A stretch of 64,000 nucleotides of DNA. Origin: Ktedonobacter robiniae. Its GTDB lineage: Bacteria; Chloroflexota; Ktedonobacteria; Ktedonobacterales; Ktedonobacteraceae. The DNA is taken from assembly GCF_016587375.1 (NCBI RefSeq), contig NZ_BNJG01000001.1, positions 2,920,001 through 2,984,000 on the forward strand. The letters are read 5' to 3'. Shown one piece after another: positions 9,956-19,127 of this stretch; within the stretch, counting starts at the first letter, position 1, and every line of letters begins with the position of its first letter. The translations under genes and the position numbers were made by a program. A model generated the notes under the pieces. That model had not been told where the DNA came from, did not search any database, and saw only the letters and a program-made list of their open reading frames with translations.

Positions 9956-10013
9956 TAAGGAGCTAGTGGCGTGGTTTGCGGCTGACGCCGCAAACCACGC
10001 CACTAGCTCCTTA
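9956..10013. repeat. 27-bp perfect inverted repeat
   Basis: Arms 9956-9982 and 9987-10013 are perfectly complementary around a 4-nt loop (TGAC). It lies between the rhodanese and pccB genes, both on the minus strand, and has no conserved tail. The T-tract terminator that serves the rhodanese gene lies just beyond it. Confidence 0.85.
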
Positions 10014-10023
10014 TTATCCATCA

Positions 10024-10053
10024 CAAAAAAGAGCGCCCCCGCAGGGGCGCTCT
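10024..10053 (-). terminator. intrinsic terminator of the rhodanese gene
   Basis: On the minus strand a 10-bp stem (AGAGCGCCCC/GGGGCGCTCT, 10030-10053) is followed by a run of T, complementary to the A-run at 10024-10030. This is a textbook rho-independent terminator. Confidence 0.85.
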
Positions 10054-10073
10054 CAATCGGACGCAAGAGGAAC

Positions 10074-10916
10074 TCACCGCTCGATGGGGGAGCGGACCAG
10101 GCTACCCCATTCAGTCCAGGAGCCATCGTAGTTACGGACGTTTGTATATCCCAGCAACTGTGTGAGAATGAACCAGCTATAGGCTCCACGCTCACCAATG
10201 CGGCAATAGGTAACTACTCGGTTTTCGGGTGTAATGCCCTTGTCTTCGTAGAGCTTGCGCAGTTCATCGGCACTCTTGAATGTACCGTCTTCGCGCGCAC
10301 CAGTGGCCCAGGGAATATTCTTCGCGCCAGGGATATGCCCACCACGCTGGGCGCCTTCCTGGGGATAGTTCGGCATTGCGATCAGCTCACCGCTGTACTC
10401 ACCTGGGGAGCGTACATCTACGAGGCGCAGGTCAGAATCCTTCAGTTCGACCAGGACCTGGTCGCGGAAGGCACGAATTTGCTCGTTTTCTTCCTGAGCT
10501 TGATAATGGGTGCGCTCGTAGGTGGGAACCTCTTTAGTATAGGCTTTCTCTGCCTTTTCCCAGGCCGCGCGCCCACCGTTGAGGATGCGCAGATCCTCAT
10601 GCCCATAGAGCTTGAAGAGCCAGAAGGCATAGGCGGCGTACCAGTTGTTCTTATCGCCGTAGAGAACCACGGTGGTGTCGTTGGAGACGCCCCAGCGGCT
10701 CAACAACTGCTCAAAGCCCTCTTTATCCACAAAGTCGCGGCTCAAGGGATTCTGGACATCGACATTCCAGTCAAGTTTGACCGCGCCCGGAATATGACCA
10801 ATTTCGTAAAGCAGGACATCTTCATCCGCCTCGATCAGGCGAACACGGGGATCCTGCAAATGATCCTCAACCCAATTAACGTCAACGAGTACCTCTGGAT
10901 GTGCATACTCTGACAT
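10074..10916 (-). CDS. thiosulfate sulfurtransferase (tandem rhodanese)
   Basis: This 280-residue protein has two rhodanese domains. The N-terminal one is inactive, with [13 protein letters not shown] where the catalytic loop would be. The C-terminal one carries the active-site cysteine in [13 protein letters not shown], the CRIGER loop typical of thiosulfate sulfurtransferases. GRAAWEKA and [10 protein letters not shown] are further family segments. It transfers a sulfane sulfur to cyanide or thiol acceptors in the cytoplasm. AAAGGAG lies 8 nt before the chosen ATG; the longer frame to 10994 adds residues without family similarity. It stands alone between hairpins. Confidence 0.9.
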   Translation of the reverse strand: MSEYAHPEVLVDVNWVEDHLQDPRVRLIEADEDVLLYEIGHIPGAVKLDWNVDVQNPLSRDFVDKEGFEQLLSRWGVSNDTTVVLYGDKNNWYAAYAFWLFKLYGHEDLRILNGGRAAWEKAEKAYTKEVPTYERTHYQAQEENEQIRAFRDQVLVELKDSDLRLVDVRSPGEYSGELIAMPNYPQEGAQRGGHIPGAKNIPWATGAREDGTFKSADELRKLYEDKGITPENRVVTYCRIGERGAYSWFILTQLLGYTNVRNYDGSWTEWGSLVRSPIER

Positions 10917-11088
10917 CGCGCTGGCTCCTTTGAAAAGTTGATTAAATAGATCAACAAAGTATTTTTCTCTTGAGCTAAGTATAAGTTCTGGCATAGGTAA
11001 ATGTCAACCTTTAAAACGAGGTATTTTTGCGAATGCCCATCTGGAGTGAGGGAATAGCCGTCGGGAGGCCTCAAAGTGTTTACATATT

Positions 11089-11180
11089 GCTTCGGTTGAT
11101 GCAGTGAAGCCGGTTTGCAGCCTGCAGGCTACAAACCGGCTTCACTGCATCAACCGAAGCGAGCGCCACAGGCGCGAGAG
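11089..11180 (+). repeat. 34-bp intergenic hairpin with conserved tail (copy 2)
   Basis: Arms 11089-11122 and 11127-11160 pair with a single C/A mismatch and a TGCA loop. The tail GCGAGCGCCACAGGCGCGAG begins at 11159. Both flanking genes run on the minus strand, so the element lies antisense to their transcription. Confidence 0.85.
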
Positions 11181-11210
11181 GTTAACTCAGTAATTTGCTC
11201 ATAGCATTAA

Positions 11211-12170
11211 TTAGTAGGACATAACCACTGTCATACCAACTGGTGCCCGGCTATAGTACCACTGTCCATCGCTGATGCGTGTATTGATACATCCATATGA
11301 GACAGTTGACTGGGTGCCATCTGGCAATGTATGGGGATCCTGCGTTCCAGGACCAAAGTCATTGTACTCTCGCCAGCCCGCGGTATGGATATAGATACTG
11401 CCAGTGGTGAGCTTGAGCGCGTAATCAACATGCTCAGGCGAATAGTAGTAAGGCGAACCAACTGGCCAGGGAGAGTAGAACGTCAAATTAGCTCCCTTGC
11501 TGAGGACAGTGAAGGTACCGGCTGGCGTGTATAGTTCCGGGCGTCCACTTGTGATCGGGAAGGAGCGTACGACCGCGCCATTCTCATAGGCGTAGAGATA
11601 CTGAGTTGAGAGATTGACAAAAATGACCTTTCCAGTCGCGATGGGCGCGGCAGGAGCAGGGGAGGAGGAGGAGGAGGTCCCAGGACCTTCCCGCCAGTAG
11701 ATGTCTGTGTGGGGGCAGGTGTAGTCTTCGTGTTGCTGAGACGACCACCATAAATATATTTAGGGTCGCTATTGCGGTCAGAGACGCGATACCATGTTGA
11801 GATGCCATTGACCGTTTCTCCCTGTACATTGCCATAGACAGTAACGGCGGTTGCAGGAGCATAACTGGTCAGGATGGTGCCACCCGTATTGGGGGCATTG
11901 CGCACGGTGGCGGTCCCCGTTGCATACATAGTGTAAGGATCTGTCCAACTAACCTGAACGGTCGTCGCGGGCGTCGATGGCTTAGTCAGGGTAACTGGTT
12001 TGCTTAATTTGACTGGAACCTCTTTCGCCTTTTGTGCCAGAGATGTGGCGGTTGGAGATGGCGCTATAGTTGCCTGAGGAGGCATTGTCTGCACCACAGC
12101 CAGCCAATACAAGAGAGAAGAGAGACAAGAGGATCATACACAAAAGAGGAAGAAAGTATTTTCTTCGCAT
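11211..12170 (-). pseudogene. L,D-transpeptidase lipoprotein (SH3-like + YkuD), two frame breaks
   Basis: Three pieces add up to one secreted peptidoglycan cross-linking enzyme. Residues from 12170 give a lipoprotein signal peptide with lipobox LVLAGC. From about 12090, in another frame, comes a Pro/Thr linker and an SH3-like domain (ATVRNAPNTGG, WYRVSDRNS, YIYGGRL). From about 11665, back in the signal-peptide frame, comes the YkuD domain: GKVIFVNLSTQYLYAYENG, HTAGWREYNDFGPG and the catalytic SYGCINTRISD. The first break needs one extra base and the second one missing base, the latter in a C/T-rich run at about 11655-11680. The net shift is zero. Either both are sequencing errors or the gene is degenerate. 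Confidence 0.75.
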
Positions 12171-12372
12171 GGTTATTTCCTCTAATTTCTATAAAAATAT
12201 AGACGCATATAAATGTATGCAAGTTGTAGGAAAAATACAAACATGCAGATGTTATGAATTTACATACATCAATATTGACGTGGTAAAACCTGAAGTGTTA
12301 CGTCTACATTACTTCTGGTGCAGATGGCAATCGAAGAGCCGTTGAGGCAAGTGGAGGGACTGATAATGATGA

Positions 12373-12433
12373 AGAAAAGTTGCACAAAAAGAGAGAGCTG
12401 CATAGGAGCAATTCTCTTTTGTGCAACTTTTCT
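12373..12433 (-). terminator. terminator hairpin of the GMC oxidoreductase gene
   Basis: A stem of about 21 bp with one bulge (AGAAAAGTTGCACAAAA pairs with the arm at 12413-12433) lies directly after the stop codon of the minus-strand gene and is flanked by T-rich sequence. The rest of 12171-12372 is AT-rich, with no gene seen; it should hold the lipoprotein promoter. Confidence 0.7.
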
Positions 12434-12434
12434 T

Positions 12435-14492
12435 TTAGACCACGGTTTTGAGATACTGGCAGTTGTTGTGGACGAGGGCCATGATGCTCAGCATGGGGTT
12501 GACCCCCGAGGCGGCGGGGAAGAGGCTGCCATCGGCAACGAAGAGTCTCTTGACGCCATAGACCTCGCCGTGTTCGTTGGTAACCGAGGTCTTGGGATCG
12601 CTGCCCATGCGGCAGGTACCCATCTGGTGCGCGGTAAAGGTCATGTTGCGGTTGGGTCCCATGCCATGGCGCTCAATGGCGCGATCAAAGGCACGTAAGT
12701 CCTGTACGCTGACCGTGCCATCACTGCCTCGCTTCACGCCTGTGCGCTGATTATGCAGCGTCACGATCTCCCTGGCGCCTGCGGCGAAGTGGATGCGCGC
12801 GGACTGGCGTAACCCATGCATGAGGTGTTTGCGATCATAGACCGAGACGACATAGTTAATGATCGGCTCTCCATGGCGGTCAAGGGTAACACTGCCCTCG
12901 CCTTTGTCCCGCGAAAGCACGATAATGGTCGCGATATGGGCTGCTTGCGCCATCTGCTCGCGATACTCTCGCGCGGAGAACCACGGCGTTGCCAGTCCCA
13001 GCAGGCCAGGATGGGTGGGCGGTACCTCAAGCTTATAGCCATAGTTGCCATCGAGATGACCAAACTGATCCGAGTACGCCGACTGCATGACGCCTTGCCA
13101 GGGATAGACCTTGTCGGGATAGAGTCCCGCAAGTGTGGTCGTGGGGTGCAGGTGGAGGTGTTGCCCGATATGCTTATTTATCAGGCCTGAGCGCAAGAGA
13201 ATCGCGGGTGTATTGAGGGTTCCCGCCGCTACCACGACCGTTTTCGCGTGCAGGATAAGCTCATAGGTGCGCCCGCTCTCTTTATTGTGTACTGTAGCCA
13301 GGACGCCCCTTACCTGTCCATTCTCCATCAGCACCTTATCGGCCTGGCAGTGGACGATGATGCGCGCACCCTGGTCGAAAGCATCCTGCAAGTAGGTCTT
13401 CATGGTCGACTGCTTAGCTCCATAGCGGCAGCCATAGCCACAGGTGCCACAGCGTTGGTCACAGCCAACGGTGTTGCGAGGGATGGCCTCCGTATGATAG
13501 TCCAGGGTCTTACAGCCATCATAGAGCAAGCGGTTCTGGCGGTTATGCGCGCTATTCTCTTTGTTAACTTGAATGCGCTGCTCAACGGCGGCGAAGCTCT
13601 CCTGGTACTGCGCATTCGTAAAGCGGCCGCGTAAGCCAGAGATGGCCTCCCATTCTTCGAGTACATCTATGGGTGTGCGAAACGAGGTCGTCCAGTTGAC
13701 GACGGTCCCGCCGCCAAGCGTGCTCCCCGCCAGGACGACCATGCCCAGGTCCTTCGAGGTTAGCAGGCCGCGATTCAAGTAGAGCTCGGGTGTAGCCTGG
13801 GCCTCTTGCAGGGTAAAATTCGCCTCGTTGTTATAGCCACCCTTCTCCAGCACGATCACGCTCTTGCCCGCCAGGGCCAGTTCAGCAGCGACGACTCCAC
13901 CACCCGCGCCTGAGCCGATCACAATGGCGTCGGCGTCCAGCGTTGTGTCTTCTGTAATGGCCAGGGGGCGGATGGGCTGTGGCGCGTCGGTTGGTGGTGA
14001 TGGTGGCGCCGGAGTATAGTCGAGCGCCTCCCAGTTGGGATTACGGCCCTCTTCAGTTGGCGCGGAGAAGTAGATAAAGCCCGCCAGGCGCTTGATGGCT
14101 TGATAGCCCTGGCGCAACTTTCCCAGCGGGCTATTGGCCATCGCCAGGAGGTAGCGTGTGCGCTTTGCGGCAGAGAGCTCTAGAAACGCTTTAGCGCTAC
14201 CAGCCAGGAGCAGCCCACTTATGGGACTTGCCATCAAGGCCAGCAACTGGCGAAACTCTGTTTGGGCCTCGGGAGGCTCCTGTGCCAGCGTCTCGGCGAT
14301 CAGGTTAGCGAGATGAAGGTCATGAGCATTACGGCGATAGTAGGCTTGCTCCACCTCCGAACTGCCAGCTGGTGGTTCAAGCGAGGGAAATAAGGTCTCA
14401 CAAACAGCCTCTAAAATAGCGAACTCTTTGGGTGCGAGCCAGCCCGCGACGCGGCTCTCGCCATGGGTTGTAGAGGAGATAGTCGTGGTCAT
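12435..14492 (-). CDS. GMC family oxidoreductase (long-chain alcohol oxidase-like)
   Basis: This 685-residue FAD enzyme has an N-terminal helical region of about 170 residues, then the Rossmann motif IVIGSGAGGGVVAAELA (residues 190-206). A cysteine-rich CDQRCGTCGYGC segment, typical of long-chain fatty alcohol oxidases, lies mid-protein. The C-terminal GMC block reads HQMGTCRMGSDPKTSV..LFVADGSLFPAASGVNPMLSIMAL, including the active-site Asn-Pro. The family oxidises alcohols or sterols; the substrate is not deducible. A strong AGGAGG lies 7 nt upstream of the ATG. A TATACT -10-like box precedes it. The gene is single, with a terminator after it, and is divergent from the GyrI-like gene. Confidence 0.88.
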   Translation of the reverse strand: MTTTISSTTHGESRVAGWLAPKEFAILEAVCETLFPSLEPPAGSSEVEQAYYRRNAHDLHLANLIAETLAQEPPEAQTEFRQLLALMASPISGLLLAGSAKAFLELSAAKRTRYLLAMANSPLGKLRQGYQAIKRLAGFIYFSAPTEEGRNPNWEALDYTPAPPSPPTDAPQPIRPLAITEDTTLDADAIVIGSGAGGGVVAAELALAGKSVIVLEKGGYNNEANFTLQEAQATPELYLNRGLLTSKDLGMVVLAGSTLGGGTVVNWTTSFRTPIDVLEEWEAISGLRGRFTNAQYQESFAAVEQRIQVNKENSAHNRQNRLLYDGCKTLDYHTEAIPRNTVGCDQRCGTCGYGCRYGAKQSTMKTYLQDAFDQGARIIVHCQADKVLMENGQVRGVLATVHNKESGRTYELILHAKTVVVAAGTLNTPAILLRSGLINKHIGQHLHLHPTTTLAGLYPDKVYPWQGVMQSAYSDQFGHLDGNYGYKLEVPPTHPGLLGLATPWFSAREYREQMAQAAHIATIIVLSRDKGEGSVTLDRHGEPIINYVVSVYDRKHLMHGLRQSARIHFAAGAREIVTLHNQRTGVKRGSDGTVSVQDLRAFDRAIERHGMGPNRNMTFTAHQMGTCRMGSDPKTSVTNEHGEVYGVKRLFVADGSLFPAASGVNPMLSIMALVHNNCQYLKTVV

Positions 14493-14672
14493 GAAGTGCC
14501 TCCTTCATTGGAGTAGAAAGATGACCGTCGATGTTGACAATGAGCCAAGTATACCATATGACCAGCCAGCATAAATGCGAGCCATTTACCGAATTTTTCC
14601 ATGATAACTGGAATAGCACCTGTGTATTGTCATATTTTCAGCGTTGTCAGAAAAGCAAAAAGGGAAACACCT

Positions 14673-15179
14673 ATGATTACTGAACCGAAATTGGAGAATC
14701 GCAATGAGCAACACTATGTAGCGATTCGCACCCAGGTCACTATGCAAGAATTAGATACCGCGATCCAGCAACTCTGTAGGGAAGTGTTGGCCTGGATCGC
14801 GCATCAGGGCATAGTGCCAACTGGCGCGCCTTTCCTGCGCAATCTCGTCATCGATATGAAGGCGCTGCTTGATATTGAGGTGGGCATTCCAACCGTGAGT
14901 GTTGAGTCTACCAATGACCGGGTCAGGGCAGGAGTTCTGCCAGCAGGTTTGTATGCCTCGCTCGTCTACACCGGCTGGGATAGTGGCATCGAAGCCAATG
15001 CGGCGCTGCTGGACTGGGGAGCGAAGCAGAGCCTGGTGTGGGATGCCTGGGAAACGGAGCAGGGCCGGGCGTTCGGCGCGCGTTTGATGTCCTTCCTCAC
15101 CGATCCAAACGAGGAGCAAGATCAAGCAAAATGGGAAACAGAAGTGGCGATTCGGCTGGCGGATCCTCACCCCCGATAG
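14673..15179 (+). CDS. GyrI-like / AraC effector-binding domain protein
   Basis: This 168-residue protein has the GyrI-like small-molecule-binding fold: HYVAIRTQVTMQELDTAIQQL, the FLRNLVIDMKALLDIEVGIP strand region and LPAGLYASLVYTG, the usual conserved core. It lacks a DNA-binding domain, so it is a stand-alone effector-binding domain like SbmC/GyrI and may bind small molecules or proteins. The ATG at 14673 has AGGGA 8 nt upstream; the longer frame from 14601 adds unconserved residues. It is followed by a serine hydrolase gene in the same direction after 128 nt. Confidence 0.75.
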   Translation: MITEPKLENRNEQHYVAIRTQVTMQELDTAIQQLCREVLAWIAHQGIVPTGAPFLRNLVIDMKALLDIEVGIPTVSVESTNDRVRAGVLPAGLYASLVYTGWDSGIEANAALLDWGAKQSLVWDAWETEQGRAFGARLMSFLTDPNEEQDQAKWETEVAIRLADPHPR

Positions 15180-15268
15180 CTGGCTGTCACACATGTCAAT
15201 GCGCAAGCGGGCTGACCTCCGTCTTATAGAGAGGCATCTATGCCTATGCTTGTTTCAGTTACAATACA

Positions 15269-15280
15269 AAACAATTGTTT
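15269..15280. promoter_or_regulatory. 12-nt perfect palindrome before the serine hydrolase gene
   Basis: AAACAATTGTTT is a perfect palindrome 28 nt upstream of the serine hydrolase ATG. Its position suits an operator, but there is no second copy nearby and no regulator to pair it with. Confidence 0.3.
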
Positions 15281-15307
15281 GAACCAACCCGAATGGAGGA
15301 GCATGTG

Positions 15308-16546
15308 ATGAACGAAAGAGCAAGTATCCAGAAGACGGGATTGTCGCAAGAACGTCTGGGTCGCTTGAGCAGCGTCTTGCACGGCTACGTCGAGCGTGGC
15401 GAGATCCCAGGGATGGTTGCCCTCATTCACCGACACGGTGAGGAAGCCTACGTCGAGACCATTGGCTGGCAGGACAGAGAAGCACAGATCCCCATCCAGC
15501 GCGATACGCTCTTTCGTATCATGTCCATGACCAAACCAGTGACGACTGTCGCTGCCTTAATGCTGGTAGAAGAAGGCAGGCTTCGCCTCTACGACTCGGT
15601 GGATGCCTGGCTTCCAGAACTGGCACACCGCATGGTGATGCGCGATCCGGATGGCTCGCCAGAAGAAGTCTATCCATCTCCCCGCCCGATCACGTTGCAC
15701 GACCTGCTCACCTATCGTCTCGGCATTGGGTGGGGACCGTCTTCGCTCTGGTCGCACATCTTTGCTTTGTTTCCCTACCCGCCACATCTTGAGCAAACCG
15801 AACGCCTGGATCCCGACGCCTGGATGGCCCGTTTGTCCGCTCTCCCTTTGCTCTATGAGCCAGGGATGCGGTGGCTCTACGAGGTGGCCTCTGATCTTCT
15901 GGGGGTGCTGATTGCCCGCGTCACGGGCCAGCTGTTGGAAATGGTATTGCGTCAGCGCATCTTCGAGCCGCTGGGGATGGGAGATACAAGCTTTGTGGTA
16001 CCTCCAGACAAACGCGACAGGCTGGCGGTGCTCTATGCGAAAACGGCCACAGGAGAACTCACCGTAGCGGATCATCCTCGCAGCACGGGTTGGGCTGAGC
16101 CATCGCTCTTCCCATCCGGGGGAACTGGCCTGGTTTCCACTGCTGACGATTACCAGCGATTCGGGCGGATGTTGCTGGGCAAGGGGAACCTGGATGGCGT
16201 GCGTCTCCTCTCGCGCAAGACCGTCGAAGCGATGACGACCGACTATCTCACGCCTGAGCAACATACCCATCCCTTTTTTGAATTTGATCGCTACGACGCT
16301 GACCGATCTGGGATGTGGACCAACCGGGGGTTTGGGTATGGGGTCGCGGTCAGGACCAGGCAGGTCGGTCTCGGACCAAGCATCGGCTCCTTTGGCTGGC
16401 CAGGAGCGTTTGGGACGACATGGATCGCGGACCCTAAAGAGGACCTGATGGCAACCCTTCTGCTTCAGGTTGGGAGTGACAACCCGTTCTACACGCAAGT
16501 TGGTGAGGATTTTGTCACGCTGACCTATCAGGCAATCTGCGATTGA
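15308..16546 (+). CDS. serine hydrolase, beta-lactamase (class C/EstB) family
   Basis: This 412-residue protein has the penicillin-binding/esterase fold. The nucleophile motif SxxK is SMTK (Ser73-Lys76) in LFRIMSMTKPVTTVAALMLVEEG. The second motif Tyr is in WLYEVASDLLGVL, and the third region is SFGWPGAFGTTW. These features resemble EstB-type esterases and uncharacterised class C-like hydrolases more than true AmpC. There is no signal peptide, so a cytoplasmic esterase or amidase is likely. TGGAGGAG lies 6 nt before the ATG. Overlapping long frames on the other strand are shadows. Confidence 0.87.
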   Translation: MNERASIQKTGLSQERLGRLSSVLHGYVERGEIPGMVALIHRHGEEAYVETIGWQDREAQIPIQRDTLFRIMSMTKPVTTVAALMLVEEGRLRLYDSVDAWLPELAHRMVMRDPDGSPEEVYPSPRPITLHDLLTYRLGIGWGPSSLWSHIFALFPYPPHLEQTERLDPDAWMARLSALPLLYEPGMRWLYEVASDLLGVLIARVTGQLLEMVLRQRIFEPLGMGDTSFVVPPDKRDRLAVLYAKTATGELTVADHPRSTGWAEPSLFPSGGTGLVSTADDYQRFGRMLLGKGNLDGVRLLSRKTVEAMTTDYLTPEQHTHPFFEFDRYDADRSGMWTNRGFGYGVAVRTRQVGLGPSIGSFGWPGAFGTTWIADPKEDLMATLLLQVGSDNPFYTQVGEDFVTLTYQAICD

Positions 16547-16607
16547 AGCATACAGAACCTCTGGCTGGCATGGCGCGATCCTCATAATTTGCTCTATTCC
16601 ACTGCTT

Positions 16608-17681
16608 TTATCGCCGCTCGATGCCTAAGCCACTTTTGATCGCCGAGAGATCATAAGCTCCGCCGCGTTGCTCATAGCCCCCGGTAAAGGGATCTTCAGC
16701 CAGAAGCATAGGAGTATCCAGGTCGATGAAGCGGAAGCCACCCAGGCCAGCCACAAAATGTGCCGAGGCGCTGATCGCCAGGCGTGACTCGATCATCGCT
16801 CCGACCATAAGCTGCGTGTTTGTGCTCCGGCAGAGCGCGGCGATGTCCAGCGCCTGCACGAATCCCGACTTCATCAGCTTAATATTGATTACATTTACAG
16901 CCCCCATACTGATCAAGCGCCAGGCATCGGCCGGGCTGCTGACGCTCTCATCGGCGGCGATGGGCACCGAGGTGTGGTTGGTAATATAGCGCAGGCCCTC
17001 GAAGTCGTCCTTGGCCACTGGCTGCTCCAGGAGCAGGGGGCGAATATCGCGATCATTCAGGGCTTCAAGGCAGAGTAGGGCCTCATTAGGGGTATACCCC
17101 TGGTTAGCGTCGAGGGTCAGACCTACATGGGGCGCACCACTGCGAATGGCCTCCACGCGGTCAACATCCTCACGCAGACCTCCACCCACCTTGACCTTAA
17201 TGCTGCTAATACCCTTCTCGACCGCGTCCTGCGCCAGTTCGTAGCCGTGCTCAGGTGAGACCAGGGGGATACTCAAATCGGTCTCGACCGAGCTTGTGGC
17301 CCCACCAAAGAAGGTATAGAGCGGAATGCCATAGGAGCGGGTTAGCGCGTCGAGGATCGCCATCTCCATGCCAGTACAGACAGTGGCCTGGGCGTAGAAG
17401 TGGCTACGAATCAGCTTGGCGAGGACACGCCAGTTGGCCACATTCTGTCCACGCAGCAGCTCAGCACAGCCACGAGCTGCTGCCAGGGCTGTCTCTTGTG
17501 ACTCGCCGGTACTGGGAGGGAAGGGTGCGCATTCACCATAGCCCACGCTGCCGTCCTGTAAGGTAATGGTGATAAGGACGTTGCTTGCGGCATCCACGCT
17601 CCCAGTCGCGATAGCGAAGGGTTCGAGAAGGGGAATAGTTAAAGGTTCAACGGTCACAGAGGTAATGGTGGTACGAGTCAT
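16608..17681 (-). CDS. dipeptide epimerase (enolase superfamily)
   Basis: This enolase-superfamily enzyme of about 357 residues belongs to the muconate-lactonizing subgroup. It has the catalytic KxK (IKVKVGGG), metal ligands in LTLDANQGY, LLEQP and AADES, and the second catalytic Lys in NIKLMKSG. FIDLDTPMLL near the C-terminus resembles L-Ala-D/L-Glu epimerases, so it probably works on a cell-wall-derived dipeptide. ddl and murF just upstream on the same strand fit a peptidoglycan theme. The start is uncertain: 17681 gives the normal family N-terminus, while 17708 or 17753 are also open. Confidence 0.82.
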   Translation of the reverse strand: MTRTTITSVTVEPLTIPLLEPFAIATGSVDAASNVLITITLQDGSVGYGECAPFPPSTGESQETALAAARGCAELLRGQNVANWRVLAKLIRSHFYAQATVCTGMEMAILDALTRSYGIPLYTFFGGATSSVETDLSIPLVSPEHGYELAQDAVEKGISSIKVKVGGGLREDVDRVEAIRSGAPHVGLTLDANQGYTPNEALLCLEALNDRDIRPLLLEQPVAKDDFEGLRYITNHTSVPIAADESVSSPADAWRLISMGAVNVINIKLMKSGFVQALDIAALCRSTNTQLMVGAMIESRLAISASAHFVAGLGGFRFIDLDTPMLLAEDPFTGGYEQRGGAYDLSAIKSGLGIERR

Positions 17682-17854
17682 GTGGGCTGCTGCCTTTCTG
17701 CTTGTCATTGATGCATGTATCCTGGTGTGTAGGTCGCTTGCTCGCCAGAGCATAGCAAGAAATATACTTTTTAGTACGTTGGGGACGGCTTAGATATGCT
17801 TGTATTGTATAACATCAGGCAGACTTCCTAATAGCCACCAGGAGCCAGGGGAGC

Positions 17855-17936
17855 GGGTTACCTATAGTTTATGTGAAGATAAGCGCTTCAGCCTTAAGGC
17901 TGAAGCGCTTATCTTCACATAAACTATAGGTAACCC
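17855..17936. repeat. 82-bp perfect palindrome (41-bp arms, no loop)
   Basis: Bases 17855-17895 are the exact reverse complement of 17896-17936. The right arm ends one base before the stop codon of the minus-strand ddl gene. It is the longest inverted repeat in the window. No conserved tail or T-tract is present. The rest of 17682-17854 holds the start region of the dipeptide epimerase and a TATACAAT box at about 17805-17815 (minus strand). Confidence 0.9.
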
Positions 17937-19085
17937 CTACAAACCGAAGCTGGTGCGGTTGCGCTGGCGGTCAGCATGGCGCTCAAGAGCGAGCTCGACC
18001 AGGCGGTCAATAAGCTCAGGGTAGGGGATGCCGCTGGCCTCCCAGAGCATGGGGTACATGCTGATCTGGGTGAAGCCGGGAAGAGTGTTAACCTCGTTGA
18101 TGTAGACCTTGTTGGTCTCTTTCTCCAGGAAGAAGTCGATGCGCGAGAGGCCGCTGAGGTCGAGCGAGGTGAAGGCGATGAGGGCCTGGTGGCGCATCTC
18201 TTGCGAGAGCTCCTGGGAGATTTCGGCGGGGATGATGACCTGGGACTTCCCGTCGACATACTTGGCTTTGTAGTCATAGAACTCGTTGTTGGGAACGATC
18301 TCGCCCATGACAGAGACGATAGGCTCGTCATTGCCCAGGACTGCGCACTCAAACTCGCGGCAGTTGATGTTGCGCTCAATGATGACCTTGCGGTCGTACT
18401 CGGCGGCGACATTGATAGCGTGTACCAGTTCGGCGCGGTCGTGCGCCTTGTTGATGCCCACGCTTGAACCCAGGTTGACGGGTTTGACGAAGCAGGGATA
18501 GTTCAACTGCTCCTCAACGGCGTTAAGGATGCTCTCGGGATCCCGCTCCCACTGATTGCGGCGGTAGACGAGATACTCCCCAACTGGCAGTCCCGCGCGC
18601 TCGAAGATCATCTTCATCTTCTCTTTATCCATGCCCAGGGCCGATCCCAGGACGCCGCAGCCGACGTAGGGGACGTCCGCCATGTCTAGCATACCCTGCA
18701 AGGCGCCATCCTCGCCTGTGGTGCCATGCATGACGGGGAAGATCACGTCGATGGCTCCCTGATTCTCTAGTTGCTCCTGGCTGCCATTGACCGGGATGAG
18801 ACGGCGCAGGTTGGGGTCGCCAGTAAAGGTAACGGCGGTGCTCTGCTCTAGTTCGGCCTCAGCCTGGGCGCTTTTCTCGGCCTCGATCATGCGTGTTGGT
18901 TCGACGCCCAGCAGCCACTTGCCCGTTTTGTTGATGGCGATGGGAACGACCTCGTACTTATCAGAATTGATGTTTGCGATGACCGATTTGGCAGAGTTGA
19001 GGGAGACCTCATGCTCGCCGGAGCGGCCGCCGTAGATCAGGCCAATGCGGATTTTCTTCGCGCCTGGCTCATTATGCTGTGTCAC
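17937..19085 (-). CDS. ddl: D-alanine--D-alanine ligase
   Basis: This 382-residue ATP-grasp enzyme joins two D-Ala molecules for peptidoglycan precursors. The N-terminal [22 protein letters not shown] is the family signature. [30 protein letters not shown] and [14 protein letters not shown] follow, and RIDFFLE and [22 protein letters not shown] close the active site. The start codon is GTG at 19085, with AAGGA 8 nt upstream. It lies 42 nt downstream of murF on the same strand, so the two probably share a transcript. Confidence 0.95.
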   Translation of the reverse strand: MTQHNEPGAKKIRIGLIYGGRSGEHEVSLNSAKSVIANINSDKYEVVPIAINKTGKWLLGVEPTRMIEAEKSAQAEAELEQSTAVTFTGDPNLRRLIPVNGSQEQLENQGAIDVIFPVMHGTTGEDGALQGMLDMADVPYVGCGVLGSALGMDKEKMKMIFERAGLPVGEYLVYRRNQWERDPESILNAVEEQLNYPCFVKPVNLGSSVGINKAHDRAELVHAINVAAEYDRKVIIERNINCREFECAVLGNDEPIVSVMGEIVPNNEFYDYKAKYVDGKSQVIIPAEISQELSQEMRHQALIAFTSLDLSGLSRIDFFLEKETNKVYINEVNTLPGFTQISMYPMLWEASGIPYPELIDRLVELALERHADRQRNRTSFGL

Positions 19086-19127
19086 GGGTGTGATCCTTTC
19101 GTGTGTTGCGCTGGAAATAGCTATATT

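Noticed and set aside
9933..10913. 326-codon plus-strand frame opposite the rhodanese gene
   Set aside because: It is antisense to a clear thiosulfate sulfurtransferase with a ribosome-binding site. Its translation has no family features and its start lies in a hairpin.
15557..16585. 342-codon minus-strand frame opposite the serine hydrolase gene
   Set aside because: It is a shadow of a well-supported gene. The protein is Arg/His/Pro-rich, with no motif and no ribosome-binding site.
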